7,409 bases of DNA from assembly GCA_016200785.1 (NCBI GenBank), contig JACQED010000538.1, positions 1 through 7,409 on the forward strand. Direction: 5' to 3'. Positions 4,413 through 7,409 of the stretch are shown in pieces; positions within the stretch are counted from its first letter, which is position 1, and each line of letters begins with the position of its first letter. The DNA comes from Chloroflexota bacterium (GTDB lineage: Bacteria > Chloroflexota > Anaerolineae > Anaerolineales > JACQED01). The position numbers and the translations under genes were made by a program. Under the pieces are notes generated by a model that made no database searches, was not told the DNA's origin, and saw nothing but the letters and a program-made list of their open reading frames with translations.

Positions 4413-6443
4413 CTAAGGCGTAATGTCCGCCGCATCCCCCGGCGCGTCCAGCCGCTTCAAGCGCTCTCCAGTTGCCGGGTCGTACAAGCCGACGCTGATT
4501 GTAAGGCCGGCGGTGTTCACTCCCAGAGGCAAATCAAAACGGCGCGATTCCCTGACAATTTCGCCGGCCCGCCACCAACTGCTCGGGTAGAGTCCCGCAC
4601 CCAACGGCCCGTCGGCTTGAGCGACGATGTTGCCGTTGACGAGCGCTTGAGCGAACACTTGATAGTCTTTAGCGGGAGCGCGATCCGCTCCCCAAATCAA
4701 TTCCACGCCGTCCGCGTCGGCGGTGCGCGATATCGAATAGAGGCGAAACCCGCCTTCGAACTCGGCGCTCGGCGTATTAGCTGAAAACGGTTCGACGCGA
4801 TAAACGCTGTACAGCGAGTACGGCGCAGGTTCGAGATCGCCTCGGGCCAACGGCCCGGCCATCGGCCCGATGAGCATCCCGGGTGGAATGCCGCTCAATA
4901 CCGCGCGGGGCCTGCGGTCGTAGGGCCAGAGATACACGACGGCCCGCGCGCCGCGCGCGAAAGAGAACGGATGTCGTTCGTCGAACACGGTCAGGCGATC
5001 GCTTTGGGGGAGCAAAAATCTGAGCGATGGAAAAGTATCCCACAGGCGCAGATCGAGGTAGGCGCTCGCCCCGGCTCCCACCCCCGGCCTCACCCCCGGC
5101 CCCTCTCCCTCCGGGAGAGGGGAGTCGCTCAAGCCGCCCGTCCACCCAACGCCGGTCGTCGCGTTCACGTCACGCGCCAGTTCGGTCGCCGCCGACTGGA
5201 AAAGATAGGCGGTGTCTGGATCAAGCGCGTAGCGACCGAAATAATCGTTTACGGTCAGGCCGAAGCCCGCAGTCACGGCGCAGGCGGCGACGACGATGCC
5301 GGCGATCCGATGGCCCTTGTCCCGCGCCCAACTCATCAACACATCGAGTCCGAGGGCCGGAAACAGGAGCGCCATCGGCAGGACGCCGACGCCGCGCAGA
5401 AAGTGCGGCGCGTCTTCGGCCAGGATCGTCGGCACAAGCATCACACCCGTCCAGATCAGCGCGAGGGCCGCGGCCCGATCGCGCTCCGCGCCGAGCGCGC
5501 GCCGCAGGCTGATGAGAACACCGGCGACGAACGCCGCGCCGAGTATCGGATCGAAAACCGGCCTGCCCGGCAGGTTGTGCCGGGCGATCGCGTCGCCGCG
5601 AACGACGAACATGCCGAGCGCGGCTATGAGATTGTGAAAGAGCGTTCCCCACATATCCCCGCCGTTGACGGCCGCGCTGAAAATCGAAACTTGCGCCGCC
5701 CGGCCAAAGAAGAGATCGGGCTGGTTCAGCGCAACGGCGGCCAAAGGCGCAACGACAAGCACAGCCGGCGCGCCGAACGCGGCCAGCCAGCGCGGGCGAG
5801 GGAATGTGTGTGGACGAGCAATATACCAGAAAATCAAAAAAAGGATGAGGGCCAGCGGCGTGAAGCGGGCGGCGAGGTAGGTGTAGAAGGTGAAGCCGTA
5901 AAACGCGCCGCCGAGCGCGACGAGCCAGAGGCGGCGGCTTCGCCAGCCAGACGCGGCGCACGCCAGACTCAGCGCAGTGAAAAGCGGGAGCGCAACCGCG
6001 CGCAGGCCGATGCGGCTGAGGGCCAGCGCCCAAAAGCTTCCGGCGGTGATAGCGGCAGCCAGCAGACCGGCACGACGGCTAAACAACGCGCGGCCCAGCG
6101 CGTAGGCGGCAGGGATTGTCAAGGCGCCGAGGATGGCGGCGGGCAGGCGCGCGGCCGCCGGCGTACGGCCCAGCGCCGCCACGCCGAGCGCGACGAGGTA
6201 AATGTAAAACGGCTCGCGCCCGTTGTTGGCCGCGAAGTACAGCGGGCGCGCGCCGCCGATCACCTTCAGCGCGTCGAGGCCGTTGTAGGCTTCGTCTTGA
6301 TAGAGGCCGGGCGGCATGGCGCCGATCTGGTAGAAGCGCAGAGCCGCGCCGACGATCAGAATTATCACAAACATCGCCCATTCCATCGGGAATGGGCGAC
6401 GCGATTGTTGATTCGGCTGACGTGCCCGCGCTTGTAGTGCCAA
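4413..6443 (-). CDS. GT-C glycosyltransferase, GT39/PMT-like, with C-terminal beta domain (676 aa)
   Basis: Polytopic membrane enzyme expected to move a sugar from a polyprenyl-phosphate donor to an acceptor outside the cytoplasm. After a basic start, helix 1 is about 22-40. It is followed by the typical first external loop PPGLYQDEAYNGLDA (44-58), where the Asp-Glu pair (D50, E51) is the expected catalytic site. GREPFYIY (75-82) and the helix-rich region to about 395 fit the PMT_2/ArnT-like fold, including APHFLRGVGVLP (345-356). The rest is extracytoplasmic: a region with LDLRLWDTFPSLRFLLPQ (463-480), then a beta domain at about 562-665 ending GLYDPATGERL, which I know from Chloroflexota GT39-like proteins. 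Residues 441-455 come from an inserted palindromic repeat. The TTG start at 6443 would be nearly leaderless behind an extended -10 element. An ATG at 6386 (Met20) leaves all helices intact and is a real alternative. Neither has a ribosome site. Donor and acceptor are not predictable; the adjacent LysM proteins are plausible acceptors. Confidence 0.88.
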   Translation of the reverse strand: MALQARARQPNQQSRRPFPMEWAMFVIILIVGAALRFYQIGAMPPGLYQDEAYNGLDALKVIGGARPLYFAANNGREPFYIYLVALGVAALGRTPAAARLPAAILGALTIPAAYALGRALFSRRAGLLAAAITAGSFWALALSRIGLRAVALPLFTALSLACAASGWRSRRLWLVALGGAFYGFTFYTYLAARFTPLALILFLIFWYIARPHTFPRPRWLAAFGAPAVLVVAPLAAVALNQPDLFFGRAAQVSIFSAAVNGGDMWGTLFHNLIAALGMFVVRGDAIARHNLPGRPVFDPILGAAFVAGVLISLRRALGAERDRAAALALIWTGVMLVPTILAEDAPHFLRGVGVLPMALLFPALGLDVLMSWARDKGHRIAGIVVAACAVTAGFGLTVNDYFGRYALDPDTAYLFQSAATELARDVNATTGVGWTGGLSDSPLPEGEGPGVRPGVGAGASAYLDLRLWDTFPSLRFLLPQSDRLTVFDERHPFSFARGARAVVYLWPYDRRPRAVLSGIPPGMLIGPMAGPLARGDLEPAPYSLYSVYRVEPFSANTPSAEFEGGFRLYSISRTADADGVELIWGADRAPAKDYQVFAQALVNGNIVAQADGPLGAGLYPSSWWRAGEIVRESRRFDLPLGVNTAGLTISVGLYDPATGERLKRLDAPGDAADITP
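5077..5122 (-). repeat. In-frame palindromic repeat insertion in the glycosyltransferase gene
   Basis: A perfect 10-bp stem CCCCTCTCCC (5100-5109) and GGGAGAGGGG (5113-5122) has loop TCC. It is followed by two direct copies of CACCCCCGGCC (5079-5089 and 5091-5101, period 12). On the coding strand this reads SPLPEGEGPGVRPG and a Gly/Ala-rich continuation (residues 441 to about 457) between the membrane domain and the conserved LDLRLWDTFPSLRF segment. The stem-loop plus CCCCCGG block is familiar to me as a widely dispersed intergenic repeat. Its length keeps the reading frame open. Confidence 0.75.
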
Positions 6444-6453
6444 AGCGGAGCGA

Positions 6454-6462
6454 ATTATATCA
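6454..6462 (-). promoter_or_regulatory. Extended -10 promoter element for the glycosyltransferase gene
   Basis: The minus strand reads TGATATAAT, a perfect TGnTATAAT extended -10. It lies in the 27-bp gap between the Uma2 stop and the glycosyltransferase TTG. No good -35 hexamer is present at 17 bp, which extended -10 promoters can tolerate. Transcription would start at about 6447, only 3-5 nt before the TTG and about 60 nt before the alternative ATG. The predicted transcript would cover the glycosyltransferase and probably the three surface-protein genes. Confidence 0.5.
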
Positions 6463-6470
6463 CAGGCCGG

Positions 6471-7178
6471 TTAATCACGGCCTTTCAAGCGTTCCAGTTC
6501 CGCGCGCAAACGCTCGACTTCCTCTTCCGCTGCACGGCGCGCTGCGGCCTCCTGTTCAGCGCGGGTTTCGGCTTCGTCGTAAGATGGCAGCACTTGCTTA
6601 CTCGCCGGGTCGAAAAAGCGCAAGTCGCCGCTCGTGCTATCCGTGCGCAGTTCAAGCCCGAGCACCTGGCTGTGGACAACCAGTGTCCCCTCGGGTAGGG
6701 TGCGGGTTGGAACCGCGTCGTAGTTGCGGCCGCTCAGGCGCAAGCCTTGCAGCGGTGGCTCCAAGTAATCGGCAGTCGGATCGTATTGGAAGTATTCGCG
6801 CACACCGAGGAAACTATAGATGCCGCGCTTGGCCCCTTGATCTTTAGCGTGTGTTGCGCTCGAAGTGATTTCGAGGACGAAGTCCGGGGCTTTGCCGCCT
6901 TCTTCCCACAAGCGGTACGAGTAACGCTTGCGTTTGGCGACGCCGAAGACGACGAATACATCCGGCGCGACGACCGACTCCGGGTCGCCCTGCTGGTAAT
7001 AGACGAACATGTTGCCGGAGACGTAAACGTCGGGGCGGTCGGCGAAGAAGCGGCTCAACGCGGCAACCGCGTACATCAATACGTCGCGCTGAAAGTCGCT
7101 TTCGGCCATAGGCTCACCATCCGAGTCGGGGTATTCGATTTTCTGTTGCGGCAGGGTGTAGTTCAGATTGACGGCCAT
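6471..7178 (-). CDS. Uma2-family PD-(D/E)xK protein with C-terminal coiled coil (235 aa)
   Basis: Member of the Uma2 (formerly DUF820) family, restriction-endonuclease-like proteins common in cyanobacteria and Chloroflexota whose substrate is not established. The core runs from about 25 to 185. APDVFVVFG (71-79) carries the conserved Asp73. APDFVLEITSSATHAKD (97-113) carries Glu103. GAKRGIYSFLGVREYFQYDP (115-134) has the conserved basic, Tyr and EYF positions. These give the family's expected Asp...Glu...Lys arrangement with no missing key residue. Residues about 201-234 are an Ala/Glu/Arg-rich coiled coil, a frequent tail in this family. The ATG has no ribosome site, and a heptamer array lies about 10 nt upstream, but a good promoter precedes it. 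The gene stops with TAA, whereas the four others use TAG. Its placement 27 bp before the glycosyltransferase looks incidental. The family call is firm; biological role unknown. Confidence 0.9.
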   Translation of the reverse strand: MAVNLNYTLPQQKIEYPDSDGEPMAESDFQRDVLMYAVAALSRFFADRPDVYVSGNMFVYYQQGDPESVVAPDVFVVFGVAKRKRYSYRLWEEGGKAPDFVLEITSSATHAKDQGAKRGIYSFLGVREYFQYDPTADYLEPPLQGLRLSGRNYDAVPTRTLPEGTLVVHSQVLGLELRTDSTSGDLRFFDPASKQVLPSYDEAETRAEQEAAARRAAEEEVERLRAELERLKGRD

Positions 7179-7188
7179 GGGCGGTGGT

Positions 7189-7216
7189 CAGTGAGCAGTG
7201 ATGAGTTGTCAGAGTC
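7189..7216. repeat. Degenerate heptamer array in the leader of the Uma2 gene
   Basis: Four 7-nt units in register begin CAGTGAG and CAGTGAT, followed by two more diverged units containing GAG or CAG. The array lies between the predicted promoter and the start codon at 7178, so it would be transcribed in the 5' leader. The unit is unlike those at 114-148 and 1671-1705, although the period is the same. Confidence 0.5.
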
Positions 7217-7248
7217 AAGCGGCGCTTAGATTCGGGAACGACAGTCCG

Positions 7249-7277
7249 ATGATAGCACATCTCGGCATGGCCAGCAA
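7249..7277 (-). promoter_or_regulatory. Predicted promoter of the Uma2 gene
   Basis: The minus strand carries TTGCTG (7277-7272), a 17-bp spacer and TATCAT (7254-7249), with TG one base before the -10 hexamer (TGCTATCAT). This is a good match to a housekeeping sigma factor promoter with an extended -10. The predicted start leaves a leader of about 65 nt that includes the heptamer array. Confidence 0.6.
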
Positions 7278-7280
7278 TAC

Positions 7281-7400
7281 TTCACCGCGAAGCCACGACC
7301 CCGCAACTACTGGCGGGGCGGGCGAGCGCAAAGGATCTGCCCTGTTTTTCTTCGCGTTCTTGGCGTCTTCGCGGTTCAAAAGGCCTGTGGCCTGGGCGCT
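7281..7400. repeat. Dispersed intergenic repeat, CTTCGCGGTT family, right copy with inverted ends
   Basis: ACCGCGAAG (7284-7292) and CTTCGCGGT (7367-7375) are perfect 9-bp inverted ends about 75 bp apart. They enclose a second hairpin, CCCCGC (7299-7304) and GCGGGG (7313-7318). The right end, 7367-7400, matches 77-112 in direct orientation. The layout resembles a small non-autonomous palindromic element, but no target-site duplication could be confirmed by eye. Confidence 0.55.
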
Positions 7401-7409
7401 GCTTCGAAC

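Larger units (their letters stand above)
7179..7409. other. Non-coding region upstream of the Uma2 gene
   Basis: I see no gene here. From left to right it contains the heptamer array, the Uma2 promoter and the dispersed repeat. A TTTTT run at 7345-7349 does not follow a stable hairpin, and no plus-strand gene ends here. Confidence 0.65.

Noticed and set aside
5100..5122. Rho-independent terminator within the glycosyltransferase gene
   Set aside because: The stem is strong but is followed by no T-tract on either strand and sits in the middle of an intact reading frame.
4971..6437. Long open plus-strand frame (488 codons) opposite the glycosyltransferase
   Set aside because: Its product is an Arg/Gln/Glu-rich low-complexity string with no domain, and it mirrors a well-supported membrane protein gene. 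High G+C keeps antisense frames open by chance.

Overview
The window is a G+C-rich bacterial segment in which every supported gene lies on the minus strand. The most likely source is a member of the phylum Chloroflexota, probably Anaerolineae-like. This rests on family content: exported LysM proteins with Pro/Thr linkers, a membrane-proximal SdrD-B-like domain with a CxxxxYxDxN start, a GT39-type membrane protein with a C-terminal beta domain, an Uma2-family nuclease with a coiled-coil tail, and many short G+C-rich dispersed repeats. It is a judgement from recognised sequence style, not a database result.

Reading along the minus strand (right to left), the layout is as follows. (1) 7179-7409 is non-coding: a copy of a dispersed CTTCGCGGTT-type repeat, a good predicted promoter, and a short heptamer array. 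(2) 7178-6471 encodes an Uma2-family PD-(D/E)xK protein. (3) A 27-bp gap holds a perfect extended -10 element in front of 6443-4413, a 676-aa polytopic GT-C/GT39-like glycosyltransferase. (4) Three tandem paralogous genes for exported proteins follow: 4370-3348 (340 aa, secreted, beta-sandwich plus LysM), 3281-1701 (526 aa) and 1652-153 (499 aa). The last two add an SdrD-B-like domain and a C-terminal membrane anchor. (5) 1-152 is non-coding, with a second copy of the dispersed repeat and a heptamer array.

The glycosyltransferase and the three surface proteins are separated by only 42, 66 and 48 bp, have the same orientation and no visible terminators, so they could form one transcription unit. 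The inferred theme is cell-surface building: two anchored LysM proteins and one soluble one, all with Pro/Thr/Ala/Ser-rich linkers, beside a polytopic lipid-linked-sugar transferase that could decorate them or a surface polymer. The Uma2 gene has its own promoter and is probably functionally unrelated.

The most unusual layer is repeat DNA. Most gene junctions hold a different degenerate short-period array (7 or 9 nt), and one array supplies a stop codon. Two coding regions carry in-frame palindromic G-rich repeat insertions, each at a position expected to be a flexible linker or loop. No RNA genes, CRISPR arrays, transposases or prophage genes were seen.
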